The notes: generated by a model from the letters alone, not told the origin. A stretch of DNA of 64,000 nucleotides from JAIOSF01 sp963677755 (GCA_963677755.1 OY782506.1:248001-312000), one strand, 5' to 3'. Shown: positions 28,031 to 37,750, numbered from the stretch's first letter. Made by a program: numbers and translations.

Positions 28031-29644
28031 TTGATACTAAAAACGATACTTTTAATACTAATTACAACTTCAATATTTGCAACAGATGATAAAATAACTT
28101 TAGATTGGTTGGAAGAACAACCAAAAAGTTATGCAAAAGATTTTTATATCTGGAGATATTTAAATAACGATATAACACCACAAGAAGCTAATGAAGCTCT
28201 TAGTCAAGTAAAATATTTCAATAATAAAATCTTTAATAGATACATAGATAAATCAAATGATGAGGTGTACAAAGATTATAAAACTTGTACAAAATCAAAA
28301 ACATCTATTTTAGTAAATAAAGCAGATTATTGTATAGAAGCAGGGCTTAGTATTTATGAAGCTACAAAACTATCAAAACAAAACCTCCAAAAAGTTATCA
28401 ATAAAGTCAAAAATGAATATCCCAAATTTGCTTTAAAACTAGAAGTATTAAACTCAGCAATGCCTTTTAAAACTTTAGAATTAAGTAATAGTGAAACTTT
28501 TTTCGGTGTATTTAATCAATGTGGTGGAGCATATAGAGTAAAACATTTTAATCAATTCTTTCCAAAATCTTTAATAGAAAAACTCAAAAATGAAAAAGAG
28601 TTTGCCCAAACAGTCAAACTAATCGTAACAAATAACGCTATGCATAAAGCACAAAAATCACTACTAAGTCTTGATGCAAAAGAGCTTGATTTTAAAACAA
28701 CTTTTCATTTAGCAATCAATGCAATCAAACATAAAAAAGAAAAAATAGCTTTACAGTATTTAAATTTCGCATATAAAAAAGCCTATTTTAAAATGGAAAA
28801 AGACAATATAACTTTCTGGCAATATCAATTAACAAAAGATAAGAAATATTTAGAAAAAATCGCAAATAGTTGGGATGTAAATATTTATACTTTATATGCA
28901 AATAATATATTAAAAAAAGAGCAACAAAATATTGTATATACAATTGAACAAAACAATAAGTTAAATGACAAATACGATATATTAAATCCATTTCAATGGC
29001 TAAAAGTTTTAAATGATACAAAAAAGTTAGATGAAAAAAAACTAAAAAAATATGAAGATACTTTTGTAACAGATGAAACTTTAGGACATTTAGCTTTTGT
29101 AAACGAAAGATACCATAAATATAGAAACTCTTATTTTGTAACACCATTTAAAAAGCATTTAAAAAACATAGACAAAGAGAGACAATCATTAATATACGCT
29201 ATTGGGAGACAAGAGAGTAGATTTATCCCAACTTCTATCTCAAGTGCCTATGCTATGGGAACTATGCAAATTATGCCATTTTTAAGTAAAGCTATTGCAA
29301 AACAGCTTAAAGAACCATATGATATAGATAAACAACTTGAAGCTAAAACAAATTTAAAATACGCAAATCATCATCTTGACTACTTAACACGAAAATTAGA
29401 TAATCCACTTTTTGTAGCGTATGCTTATAATGGTGGTATTGGATTTACTACACGATTACTAAAAAATAGATTGTTTAAAAAAGGGAAATATGAACCATAT
29501 TTAAGTATGGAATTACTCCCTTATGATGAGACAAAAAAATATGGGAAAAAAGTGTTAGCAAACTATTTTGTTTATTATAATTATTTAAATCAAGACAAAA
29601 AGATGAATTTTCAAACACTTATTAATGGGATTAAAAATTACTAA
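28031..29644 (+). CDS. Soluble lytic murein transglycosylase (Slt-type)
   Basis: 537 residues from a TTG, giving a signal peptide (MILKTILLILITTSIFA). A long alpha-helical region follows. The C-terminal goose-lysozyme-like SLT domain contains the catalytic Glu in IYAIGRQESRF, then SAYAMGTMQIMPF and VAYAYNGG. It cuts peptidoglycan glycan strands from the periplasm. It is convergent with the lipoprotein gene at 29,647, with only two bases between. Confidence 0.9.
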   Translation: MILKTILLILITTSIFATDDKITLDWLEEQPKSYAKDFYIWRYLNNDITPQEANEALSQVKYFNNKIFNRYIDKSNDEVYKDYKTCTKSKTSILVNKADYCIEAGLSIYEATKLSKQNLQKVINKVKNEYPKFALKLEVLNSAMPFKTLELSNSETFFGVFNQCGGAYRVKHFNQFFPKSLIEKLKNEKEFAQTVKLIVTNNAMHKAQKSLLSLDAKELDFKTTFHLAINAIKHKKEKIALQYLNFAYKKAYFKMEKDNITFWQYQLTKDKKYLEKIANSWDVNIYTLYANNILKKEQQNIVYTIEQNNKLNDKYDILNPFQWLKVLNDTKKLDEKKLKKYEDTFVTDETLGHLAFVNERYHKYRNSYFVTPFKKHLKNIDKERQSLIYAIGRQESRFIPTSISSAYAMGTMQIMPFLSKAIAKQLKEPYDIDKQLEAKTNLKYANHHLDYLTRKLDNPLFVAYAYNGGIGFTTRLLKNRLFKKGKYEPYLSMELLPYDETKKYGKKVLANYFVYYNYLNQDKKMNFQTLINGIKNY

Positions 29645-29646
29645 TA

Positions 29647-30129
29647 CTATTCTTTCTCAAAAGTGATAGTTGCATTGTTTTCTAAAGAATCTTTAAAAAC
29701 TAGATGTAGTTGTTTATCTTCTACATCATCAAAAGTTGTGATTTGGTAACTTGCCCAATTGTTTTTAAGAGCAATATTTTGAAATATTGGTTCATTTTTT
29801 GGTAGTTTACTTGTAGATATTTCGCTGTTTCCATTGAGTGTAAGAGAATAGGTTGTATTGTTATCTTCTGCTATATAAGTACCTATGAGAAAATTTTGTT
29901 TTTCGTTGTCCCATATTTTCGTATCTACAGAATTTAGGTAAGTAACATTTATAAGTGCTTGAACTTCTTTGTCTATAACTATTTTCCCCACTTTTGTATA
30001 TTGTAAGTTTTGTCCAAAAATTGGTTCTTTGTTTAGAACAGAAGTTGCAGATTGATTACACGCTGTAAACAACAAACTTAGTGATGTGAGGCTTATTAAT
30101 ATAACTATATTTTTTTTGATACTTTTCAT
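29647..30129 (-). CDS. Putative lipoprotein, unknown function
   Basis: 160 residues with a lipoprotein signal (lipobox LFTAC, Cys at 24). The mature part is rich in beta-strand-like segments and Asn, with no motif recognised (KVGKIVIDKEVQALINVTYLNS...). It is probably exported and membrane-anchored. It is monocistronic, between the convergent transglycosylase and the divergent VWA operon. Confidence 0.75.
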   Translation of the reverse strand: MKSIKKNIVILISLTSLSLLFTACNQSATSVLNKEPIFGQNLQYTKVGKIVIDKEVQALINVTYLNSVDTKIWDNEKQNFLIGTYIAEDNNTTYSLTLNGNSEISTSKLPKNEPIFQNIALKNNWASYQITTFDDVEDKQLHLVFKDSLENNATITFEKE

Positions 30130-30196
30130 AACGCAATTATACTATTAAAATATATATTTTAGCTTTTGATTGGGTATTATTGGATATTATTATGAG

Positions 30197-30601
30197 ATGA
30201 ATAACGGACAAAATCAACTTCAAATTAATGATATAAAAACAATTGTGGAGATACCTGATTATAGTATCTATATTTATTATGGTTTGATAATTCTTGCTGT
30301 ATCTCTACTTGCTATATTGATTTATTTTATTTATAATTATTTCAAATCTAAAAAATCTTCAAAAGAAAAAGAGTATTTTAATCTTCTTAAAGATATTGAT
30401 TTATCCAAACAAAAACAGGCAGCTTATACTATATCTAAGTATGGACGATTTTTAGTAAAAGATGAAAGACAAAAACGACTTTTTGAAGAACTTGACAATA
30501 GTCTTGAAGAGTTTAAATACAAAAAAATCATAGAAAAAAAGATACCTAATACTATAAAATTACAGTATGAAACATTTTTGGAGAGTTTAGATGTTCGATA
30601 A
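30197..30601 (+). CDS. Membrane protein of a BatA-type VWA operon (DUF4381-like)
   Basis: 134 residues from the ATG at 30197. A membrane helix at about 22-45 (YYGLIILAVSLLAILIYFIYNYF) is followed by a charged cytoplasmic helical region with KQAAYTISKYGRFL and LFEELDNSLEEFKY. Its place directly before a BatA-like gene, with an 11-bp overlap, and its architecture match the DUF4381 proteins found in aerotolerance operons. That link is by position and shape only. Confidence 0.7.
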   Translation: MNNGQNQLQINDIKTIVEIPDYSIYIYYGLIILAVSLLAILIYFIYNYFKSKKSSKEKEYFNLLKDIDLSKQKQAAYTISKYGRFLVKDERQKRLFEELDNSLEEFKYKKIIEKKIPNTIKLQYETFLESLDVR

Positions 30602-31502
30602 TATCACTTTTGAGTATCCATATATTCTTTTACTTTTTTTTGTTTTTGTTATTTGTGCTCGATTTTGTAAAGCAAAAGTACAGTCATACTATATGCCTCA
30701 TCTTGATATTTATGAAAAAGCAACTACTTTAAATAGCACTTTAGTTTCTTTTTTAAAATGGCTTTCCATTCTTTTAGCAATTATAGCTTTAGCATCTCCT
30801 ATTAAAGAACTTCATAGTGTAAATACAAAACAAGATGGTATTGATATGGTTTTAGCTCTTGATACAAGTGGTTCTATGAGACAAATAGGGTTTAATCCAC
30901 AGGTACGAGAACAAAACAGATGGCAAGTGGTACAAGAGATAGTAAAAGACTTTATTAATAAACGGGTCAATGATAATATAGGTTTAGTAGTATTTGGGAG
31001 TTCTGTTATGACAGCTTCACCATTAAGCTATGATAAAAAAGCACAAAATAGAATTCTAAATAGTTTACGAATAGGAATAGTAGGAGATAAAACAGCACTT
31101 TTAAATAGTATCGCTACTTCTATTAATATTTTAAAAGAAAGGGAAACAAAATCAAAAATTATCATAGCTATTACAGATGGGGAAGATACAGCTAGTACGA
31201 TACCTTTAGAGGTTGTATTAAAGTTAGCAAAAAAGTATAATATCAAAATATATACTATAGCAATAGGGGCAACAAATATTTTTACTTTGAAACAACTTTC
31301 AAGTGCAACAAATGGTGAAACATTTGCTGCAAGAAGTAAAGAAGCTTTATTGAAAATATATGAAACTATTGATACTCTAGAGAAAAGTAAAATAGAAAAA
31401 AATAAAATAGTATTAAAAGAGTATTATTTCTTTTATCCTTTGATATTTTCATTTTTATTTTTATTGTTTTTTATATATCTAAAAAATAAAAGGGAAAATT
31501 AA
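30591..31502 (+). CDS. VWA-domain membrane protein (BatA-like)
   Basis: 303 residues. There are N-terminal hydrophobic segments (about 8-24 and 50-67), a von Willebrand A domain (about 80-270) with the metal-site motif DTSGSMRQ and the downstream T and D (KTALLNS, ITDGEDTA), and a C-terminal helix (about 280-297). Members act with MoxR-type ATPases as metal-site chaperone complexes at the membrane. No moxR is visible here. It overlaps the preceding gene. Confidence 0.88.
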   Translation: MFDNITFEYPYILLLFFVFVICARFCKAKVQSYYMPHLDIYEKATTLNSTLVSFLKWLSILLAIIALASPIKELHSVNTKQDGIDMVLALDTSGSMRQIGFNPQVREQNRWQVVQEIVKDFINKRVNDNIGLVVFGSSVMTASPLSYDKKAQNRILNSLRIGIVGDKTALLNSIATSINILKERETKSKIIIAITDGEDTASTIPLEVVLKLAKKYNIKIYTIAIGATNIFTLKQLSSATNGETFAARSKEALLKIYETIDTLEKSKIEKNKIVLKEYYFFYPLIFSFLFLLFFIYLKNKREN

Positions 31503-31507
31503 ATCAA

Positions 31508-32395
31508 TTGAAAAATTTACATATTAGTTTTAACAAATATTTTATAACCTTTTTAATACTTATAGTTTTTTTTACACTATTTTTATTTTACCTAATAACA
31601 AAAATAGATAAAAATGAAAACCTTATAAGTAATTTAGAACACAATCTCAATACCACAAAATATCTTTTTGAAGAACAAAAAAGATATGCTCTTTCTCTTT
31701 CTATATTGTTATCAAAAGATGAACAGATAATTCAAAGTTTTTTAGAACAGAATAGAGAAAAAAGTTTTGATTTGATAAATAAAAAAATAGAAACATTAAA
31801 AACTATACAAGAGATAGATTTTGAAGTACAGATACACAATAAAAATCTTACAACATATTTACAAAGTTGGGATATATCGAAAAAAGATATAGCTTTGAGT
31901 TCTTTTAGACAAGGTTTGGTAGAGGTTAAAAATACCCATCAGCCATTTGTATCAATAGAACTAGGGAAAAGGTTAAATATAAAAGCTATCTCCCCTTTTG
32001 TAGTCAATGGAAATTTTATTGGTTCAATAGAAGTTATAATAGGTTTTGATAATTTAGCAAAACAATTACAAAAAAGAGGATATTCACTTTTTGTTTTATT
32101 GGATAAAAAATATTTAGATATAGCTACAGAACTCAAAATAAACCCTACAATATATAACTATACACTCGTAAATAAAAACAATATCAAAATATTAAAAAAT
32201 ATAGATATATCAAAGTTAAAAGATTATGGATATATTTCAAGTGAAAAATATTCGATTAGCTATTTTTCTTATTATGATTTAAGTGAAAATCATTTAGGAT
32301 ATATCCTTATTGCAGTAGAAAATAAAAATCATATCAAAATAGACAAAGGATATGAACTCAAACAAACCAAAACAAAAGAGATAAAAATAATATGA
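31508..32395 (+). CDS. Stand-alone Cache-type extracytoplasmic sensor protein
   Basis: 295 residues from a TTG. A single membrane helix (about 11-31) is followed by an extracytoplasmic region with a long helix and then a double Cache-like fold (about 50-270: EVQIHNKNLTTYLQSWD, ISPFVVNGNFIGSIEVIIGF, YISYFSYYDLSE). There is no second membrane helix and no output domain. Its stop overlaps the ATG of the response regulator (ATGA). It is probably a ligand-sensing partner of the kinase encoded two genes later. Confidence 0.78.
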   Translation: MKNLHISFNKYFITFLILIVFFTLFLFYLITKIDKNENLISNLEHNLNTTKYLFEEQKRYALSLSILLSKDEQIIQSFLEQNREKSFDLINKKIETLKTIQEIDFEVQIHNKNLTTYLQSWDISKKDIALSSFRQGLVEVKNTHQPFVSIELGKRLNIKAISPFVVNGNFIGSIEVIIGFDNLAKQLQKRGYSLFVLLDKKYLDIATELKINPTIYNYTLVNKNNIKILKNIDISKLKDYGYISSEKYSISYFSYYDLSENHLGYILIAVENKNHIKIDKGYELKQTKTKEIKII

Positions 32396-33054
32396 GACTT
32401 TTATTACTTGAAGATGATTTTGAATATAGACAAACAATAAAAGAGTATTTAGAATCATTAAGTTATAAAATAGATGATTTTGATAATGGAGAAGACGCAC
32501 TCGATGCAATTTATGACAAGAGTTATCAAATACTTATTTTAGATATAAGAGTGCCAAAACTTAGTGGCTATGAGCTGGTAAAACAACTGCGAGCAGACAA
32601 TAACAATACACCAGTAATATATATAACTTCACTTACTGATATTAATAACTTAAGTTTAGGGTATGAACTTGGTTGTAATGATTATATTAAAAAACCTTTT
32701 TCTCCTAAAGAGTTAAAATATAGAATTGAACAACTTATTAAACTATTTTATTCTAAAGACAATCAAGAACTAATAGATTTAAATCATGGATTTCAATACA
32801 ATATATTAAAGAATGAACTCTTTAATAAAAAAGGACTAATTAATTTAACAAAAAAAGAAAATGAGCTTCTTTTTTGTTTGATTTCCCATAAAAATCAATT
32901 TGTCTCTATAGATCAGTTACGAATAGAGGTGTGGGATGACAAATATATAAATGAATCAGATATAAGAATAAGTATAAAAAAAATAAGAGATAAAACGACA
33001 AAAGATTTGATTACAACACAAAGAGGTTTAGGATATAAAATTGATAGACAATAA
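32392..33054 (+). CDS. OmpR-family response regulator
   Basis: 220 residues: receiver with EDDFE, phospho-acceptor in LILDIRVPKLSG and Lys in IKKPFSPKEL, then a winged helix (about 125-218) ending ITTQRGLGYKID. The gene overlaps the Cache gene by 4 bp and the kinase gene by 14 bp, so the three are translated together. tsdA follows the kinase on the same strand and is an obvious candidate target. Confidence 0.92.
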   Translation: MRLLLLEDDFEYRQTIKEYLESLSYKIDDFDNGEDALDAIYDKSYQILILDIRVPKLSGYELVKQLRADNNNTPVIYITSLTDINNLSLGYELGCNDYIKKPFSPKELKYRIEQLIKLFYSKDNQELIDLNHGFQYNILKNELFNKKGLINLTKKENELLFCLISHKNQFVSIDQLRIEVWDDKYINESDIRISIKKIRDKTTKDLITTQRGLGYKIDRQ

Positions 33055-34174
33055 AAGTTTTATACTAAAAAACACACTCTTTTATACTTTTATATTTTTA
33101 ATATTTATAGGAGTAGTTGGATATTTTAATCTTAATTTAGAGATTGAAAGTTACAAAAATGAACAAAAAAACAAACTCATAGACTATTCTCAAAAAATTC
33201 AAAGAGCTATTTATGATTTTTCAAGTTCAAAAAACAATAGATTTATTATGCCAAAATCTTTTCAATATAATGTGGAATTAAAAAATAGCACCCATGAAAT
33301 TGTGTATCAAAGTAAAAATAGCAATATAAAAGAAGATGATAAAAAAATTAATATAGAATTAGAATTGGCACAAAATAGATTAGATATTAAATATTTAAAA
33401 ATATCTAAGGTGATCTCTTATGATAGACTCTATTTAAAATTTTTGATGCTTAGTATATATATAGGTTTATTTATTTTTATTGCTATTTTTCTTATTATTA
33501 AATCAAGTATTTATCCATATAAAAAAGCAAATGAATTTCTAGATGCTTTTTTTGATGATGCAATGCATGAATTAAAAACACCTTTAGGAATTATTCAATT
33601 AAACCTTGAAATACTCCAAGAAAACCAACCCAATACAAAAGAGATAAGAAGATCAATAAATGGTGTTAAAAATTTACTTTTTGTATATCAAGATATTGAA
33701 TATTTAATCAAATACAAAAATGTAAAGTTCTCAAAAGAAACTATCGATTTTTCTACTTTTTTACAACAAAGACTGGAGCAATTTGAAAGTTTAACTTGTC
33801 CCAAAAAACTTGATTTTGAAATAGAGATTGAAAAAAATATTAAACTAAACATAAATAGAACACAATTGCAAAGAGTAATAGATAATACACTATCAAATAG
33901 TATTAAATATTCTCATGAAAACACTTCCATAACCATAAAACTTTATAAAGAGGAAGAAAATATTATCTACAGCGTTCATAATTATGGAGATGCCATAAAA
34001 GATACAAAAACAATTTTTAATAGATACTACAAAGAAAACTCAATTAAGGGTGGCTTCGGTATAGGATTGAATATAGTTAAAAATATTTGTGAACTCTACA
34101 ACATAAAAATAAAAGTAGAGTCCTCTAAAGAGAAAGGAAATCTGTTTAAATTTACTTTCTTAAATAAATCTTAA
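33041..34174 (+). CDS. Sensor histidine kinase
   Basis: 377 residues from a TTG inside the end of the regulator gene. Two membrane helices (about 11-29 and 131-155) enclose a periplasmic loop of about 100 residues. His lies in DDAMHELKTPLGII, the N-box reads IDNTLSNSIKYSHE, and the G-box GGFGIGLNIVKNI. The ATPase lid is short. It forms a two-component pair with the overlapping regulator gene. Confidence 0.92.
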   Translation: MIDNKSFILKNTLFYTFIFLIFIGVVGYFNLNLEIESYKNEQKNKLIDYSQKIQRAIYDFSSSKNNRFIMPKSFQYNVELKNSTHEIVYQSKNSNIKEDDKKINIELELAQNRLDIKYLKISKVISYDRLYLKFLMLSIYIGLFIFIAIFLIIKSSIYPYKKANEFLDAFFDDAMHELKTPLGIIQLNLEILQENQPNTKEIRRSINGVKNLLFVYQDIEYLIKYKNVKFSKETIDFSTFLQQRLEQFESLTCPKKLDFEIEIEKNIKLNINRTQLQRVIDNTLSNSIKYSHENTSITIKLYKEEENIIYSVHNYGDAIKDTKTIFNRYYKENSIKGGFGIGLNIVKNICELYNIKIKVESSKEKGNLFKFTFLNKS

Positions 34175-34254
34175 AATATACTCTTAAAAATCAACATTAA
34201 ATTTACTTTTTATTTATATACTACTATTATCATAAAAAATAAAAGGAGTTAATT

Positions 34255-35232
34255 ATGAAAAAAGTTATTGCTATTGCAAGTGTATTAGCTATCTGTGTTA
34301 CATCAGTAAATGCGTTTGAGCCGAAAGAGCTAAAAAAAAGATCTGATAAAGGGTACAAAGTTGTAGAGATAGACTGGACAGTACCAGATGTAAAAGATAT
34401 TCCAAATAACAAATTCGGGGATATGGTTAAATATGGTAGAGAACTTATCGTACACACTTCAAAATATATTGGTCCTGAAGTTGATGATGTTTCTATGAGA
34501 TATGCAGGGAACAATAACCAATGTCAAAATTGTCATTTAGATGCAGGTACAAAACAATATTCAGCTCCTTTTATTGGAACATATGGTGAATTTCCTCAAT
34601 ATAGACCAAGAGAAGACGGTATGGGAACATTAACTGCTAGAATTAATGGTTGTATGTTACGAAGTATGAATGGATATGCTCTTCCAGCAGAAGGTAAAGA
34701 GATGAAAGCTATGAAAGCATATATGCATTGGTTAAGCCAAGGAGTTCCAGTTGCTGGTGCTGCTAAAATGAAAGGGCGAAGATTAGCAAAGATTAATCGA
34801 AAAATGGTAAAACAACAAGCGGCTGATCCTGTAAAAGGAAAAGTAGTTTACGATAACTATTGTGCATCATGTCATGGGGCAAATGGTGAAGGTATTAAAA
34901 ATGAAGGTAAAGCAAATGGATATCTTTATCCAGCACTTTGGGGAACAGATGATACTTATAACAAAGGTGCAGGAATGTACAGAATCTTAAAAGCTGCAGA
35001 CTTTATAAAAAGTAATATGCCTTTAGGTGCAACACACGATGCTCCAATCTTAACAGATGAACAAGCATATGATGTAGCTGCATATATGAATGATGATTCT
35101 CATTACAGACCAGAAAAAATCAATAGAACATCAGATTTTCCAGATGATAGAGTAAAAGCACCAGATGTTTATAGACCAACAATGGAAACAAAAGAATATA
35201 AATTTGGACCTTACGGAAAAATAATCAAATAA
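34255..35232 (+). CDS. tsdA: Di-haem thiosulfate dehydrogenase / tetrathionate reductase TsdA
   Basis: 325 residues with a signal peptide (cut near SVNA-FE). Haem 1 motif is CQNCH at 90-94, with candidate axial Cys133 in RINGCMLRSMNG, a hallmark of TsdA that gives His/Cys ligation. Haem 2 motif is CASCH at 203-207, with candidate ligand Met255 in SNMPLG. The protein is periplasmic. Relatives couple two thiosulfates to tetrathionate, and in Campylobacter the enzyme favours tetrathionate reduction; the direction here is not known. It is preceded by aaaaGGAGttaattATG and by a two-component operon. Confidence 0.9.
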   Translation: MKKVIAIASVLAICVTSVNAFEPKELKKRSDKGYKVVEIDWTVPDVKDIPNNKFGDMVKYGRELIVHTSKYIGPEVDDVSMRYAGNNNQCQNCHLDAGTKQYSAPFIGTYGEFPQYRPREDGMGTLTARINGCMLRSMNGYALPAEGKEMKAMKAYMHWLSQGVPVAGAAKMKGRRLAKINRKMVKQQAADPVKGKVVYDNYCASCHGANGEGIKNEGKANGYLYPALWGTDDTYNKGAGMYRILKAADFIKSNMPLGATHDAPILTDEQAYDVAAYMNDDSHYRPEKINRTSDFPDDRVKAPDVYRPTMETKEYKFGPYGKIIK

Positions 35233-35240
35233 ATTTAAAT

Positions 35241-35272
35241 TATAATATAGGTTGAGATATACCTATATTATA
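35241..35272. terminator. Hairpin between convergent tsdA and hemA
   Basis: TATAATATAGGT at 35241-35252 pairs perfectly with its complement at 35261-35272 across an 8-base loop. It overlaps the last codons of hemA. There is no long T-run, but the position suits a bidirectional terminator. Confidence 0.6.
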
Positions 35273-36551
35273 TCTCAGTATTTAAAGCAAAAAGATTTTG
35301 AGTAGTTCCTAAAACTATATCTCCATCAATTGATTTAGATACATCTCTTAGTTTTACTGTAGGGTGATGTAAAAATTCAGCCATAACAGTTTGACACAAT
35401 TTTTTAATATTATCTTTATCTTCAGATTTAATAAAATGTTTTTTAAGTGCATTTTGTATTTTTTTCTCTATTATCTCTTCACTTTTAATATGTAAATCTT
35501 TTATAACAGGTTCTACACTTAATGTTTGTAACCAACTAAAAAATTCAGTGGTCATTTTACCAACGATACTATAAGCTTCTTTGGCTTGTTCTGCTCTTAG
35601 TTCCATATTTTCATCAACAATACATTGTAAATCATCAACACTATATATGTTAAGATTTTCATACTCTATATCTTCTATATCTCTAGGCAGTGCAATATCA
35701 AACCAATTTCTAGTATGTTCATACTCTTTTATCATCTCTTTTTTAATAATAGGATAAGGGGCACTTGTTGCAGTTATCATAAGTCTCATTGAATTAAGAA
35801 GTGCTTCAAGTTCTTCATATGGCTTAATCTCAATTTGTTCATGGTTGTATTCATCTCCATTTCCATCAGAGATAATTGAGTGAGCTAAAATTCTAGCTTT
35901 TTTAATATTTCTACTACAAATAACAATATTAAATCCATATTTCAGTAAGTGCCTACATGCAAGTTCACTCATCTCACCTGCTCCTATAACTAAGGCTCTA
36001 ACTCCTGTAGCATCTTTATACAACTGTTTTGCCTGAGCAACAGCAGTAGAAGCTACGGAAACAGAACCACTTCCTAGCTGGGTAGCATTTCTTACTTTTG
36101 CAGCACATTTAAAAGCATAATGCAATACGCGTGAAAGATTTTGACCTGAAAAGTTTTTTTCTATTGCAAATTTAAAGGCATCTTTTAATTGTCCTGCAAT
36201 TTGTGTTTCACCAACTACAAGACTATCAAGTGAAGAAGCAACTGTAAAGATATGATGAATTGCACTTTCATTTTCATAAATGTCAGCTCTGTTGTATAAC
36301 TCTTCTCTATCAAGAGTAGAATGTTGTGAAAAGTTTTCAATTCCAACTTTAATTGCTTCTTTTGAGTTTGAGGTATTGATGATTAATTCTATTCTATTGC
36401 AAGTTGAAAGAAGTATCGCTTCGTTGATAGTATCAGACTTAATAATACTTTTTAAAAAAGATTCTTTTTCTACTTCATTGTTGAAAGATAATTTTTCTCT
36501 CGTTGCTATATCTGTATTTTTATGAGTAAAACTTATTACTATATATTCCAA
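35268..36551 (-). CDS. hemA: Glutamyl-tRNA reductase
   Basis: 427 residues. It reduces glutamyl-tRNA to glutamate-1-semialdehyde, the first step of tetrapyrrole synthesis. The nucleophile is Cys51 in LLSTCNRIEL. Also seen are GETQIAGQLKDAF, VIGAGEMSELACRHL for NADPH, and the C-terminal dimerisation helices. Start is TTG at 36551. The start and first 12 codons lie inside the 42-bp repeat that bounds the mobile element, so the protein is intact while everything upstream of the start is now element DNA. A new ribosome-like AAAGGG is at about 36,562-36,567. Confidence 0.94.
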   Translation of the reverse strand: MEYIVISFTHKNTDIATREKLSFNNEVEKESFLKSIIKSDTINEAILLSTCNRIELIINTSNSKEAIKVGIENFSQHSTLDREELYNRADIYENESAIHHIFTVASSLDSLVVGETQIAGQLKDAFKFAIEKNFSGQNLSRVLHYAFKCAAKVRNATQLGSGSVSVASTAVAQAKQLYKDATGVRALVIGAGEMSELACRHLLKYGFNIVICSRNIKKARILAHSIISDGNGDEYNHEQIEIKPYEELEALLNSMRLMITATSAPYPIIKKEMIKEYEHTRNWFDIALPRDIEDIEYENLNIYSVDDLQCIVDENMELRAEQAKEAYSIVGKMTTEFFSWLQTLSVEPVIKDLHIKSEEIIEKKIQNALKKHFIKSEDKDNIKKLCQTVMAEFLHHPTVKLRDVSKSIDGDIVLGTTQNLFALNTEI

Positions 36552-36555
36552 TGTT
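36514..36555. repeat. Left attachment site (attL-like 42-bp direct repeat)
   Basis: Identical over 42 bases with 49015-49056, with mismatches immediately outside on both sides. It contains the hemA TTG start and 12 codons plus two bases. Inside it, AGTAA (36525-36529) and TTACT (36536-36540) form an inverted repeat around a six-base spacer, the layout expected of a tyrosine recombinase crossover core. Confidence 0.9.
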
Positions 36556-36604
36556 AAAAACCCTTTATCTAAGCCATTTTCAAAACAATAATTTAAGATT
36601 TAAA

Positions 36605-37750
36605 TCAATCAGTCCCCAAAATAGTCCCCATTTGTTCTATTTTCTTAAATCTTATATCATCATTCTCCTGTATATATTTTGTGTATGTTGTTAATGTTAT
36701 GGTTACATCTTTGTGACCTAACATCTTACTTACCCAAACTATATCAGCACCTTTACTTATAAGTTGTGATGCGAATGTATGTCGGAGATTATACAATTTT
36801 CTAGCTTTGATATTATTTGTTTGTAATATTTTCTTAAAATTTATATTTATAATATCGTGGGAATAAAAAGGTCTATTGAATCGTGAAGTAAATATATACT
36901 TTGAGCCTTGAGATAGTTTCTTTTGACCTATGATAGCTTCATGAGCTAAAGGAAGTATATCAACCTTTCTTACACTTGATAATGTTTTAGGGTCTCCTAT
37001 CTTGCCACTTGAGGTAGTTTTATTTATAGTTATTTGTTTTTTCTTTAGATCTATATCCTCCCATACTAAAGATATCATTTCCCCTGGTCTAATTCCTGTT
37101 GCATACATGAGCTGTATAAAATTTCTCATATACCCTGTTGTATTAGCTAAGATATGATTTATCTCTGTTTTGCTAAAAGGCTCAATCTCTTCTTTATTCT
37201 TTTTAAATGTATTACTTGTTTTAGCTGCATTAGGTGACTTAACTTTAGAGAGTGGATTTTTATCAATGATATTGTTATTGATAGCCATTTCAAATATAGA
37301 ATATAAAATTGTTCGATAAACTTGAATAGATCCAGGCTTATAGTTCTGGTCTATTAAACTATATTGCCACTTCTCAAGTTCCATAGGCAATATACTATCT
37401 AATAACCTATGTCCAAAATATGGTAATATATGTTTATTGAAGTTTAAAAAAGCTCTTTTGTATGTATGCTCTCTTACATCTTTTTTATGAATTGTAAAAT
37501 AATCTTCTGCAAAACTTTTGAGTGTGTATTCTTTCTGTTCTTGAATAAGTTGGATATTTCCTGTTAAATATTCAACAACAGAAGGGATTATCTCTTTTTT
37601 AACTATGACTAAGTTCTCTTTTGTGTTGGCTAGTTTTGTACTTCGTTTAGATCTCTTTTTTTGATAATAAAAATCTAGCCACCATTTACCATTTTTAACA
37701 AAGATAGTAAACTTAAAGTCCATATAGTTATATTTGATATTGTCAGCCAA
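36605..37750 (-). CDS. int: Tyrosine recombinase/integrase
   Basis: 381 residues from a TTG. An N-terminal arm-binding region, a core-binding SAM-like domain (about 75-175) and a catalytic domain follow in order. Catalytic residues visible are Arg221 (TGIRPGE), Lys255, Arg323 (LYNLRHTFAS), His346 (LGHKDV) and nucleophile Tyr356. The position usually occupied by the first His of HxxR is Tyr320, as in several phage-type integrases. It sits 53 bp from hemA on the same strand. The last codons include two AGTCCCCA-type repeats that recur near the other end. Confidence 0.95.
   Translation of the reverse strand: MADNIKYNYMDFKFTIFVKNGKWWLDFYYQKKRSKRSTKLANTKENLVIVKKEIIPSVVEYLTGNIQLIQEQKEYTLKSFAEDYFTIHKKDVREHTYKRAFLNFNKHILPYFGHRLLDSILPMELEKWQYSLIDQNYKPGSIQVYRTILYSIFEMAINNNIIDKNPLSKVKSPNAAKTSNTFKKNKEEIEPFSKTEINHILANTTGYMRNFIQLMYATGIRPGEMISLVWEDIDLKKKQITINKTTSSGKIGDPKTLSSVRKVDILPLAHEAIIGQKKLSQGSKYIFTSRFNRPFYSHDIININFKKILQTNNIKARKLYNLRHTFASQLISKGADIVWVSKMLGHKDVTITLTTYTKYIQENDDIRFKKIEQMGTILGTD
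36611..36630. repeat. Paired AGTCCCCA repeats inside the 3' end of int
   Basis: AGTCCCCA occurs at 36611-36618 and 36623-36630, 12 bp apart, and again in the same orientation at 48918-48925 near the right end of the element. They lie 56 bp and 90 bp from the two core repeats. The spacing and placement suggest integrase arm-binding sites, though the left pair also encodes the integrase tail. Confidence 0.5.

Noticed and set aside
34255..35232. SoxA or generic c4-type cytochrome
   Set aside because: The NQCQNCH haem site with a later RINGCxxRSMNG is specific for the TsdA type.
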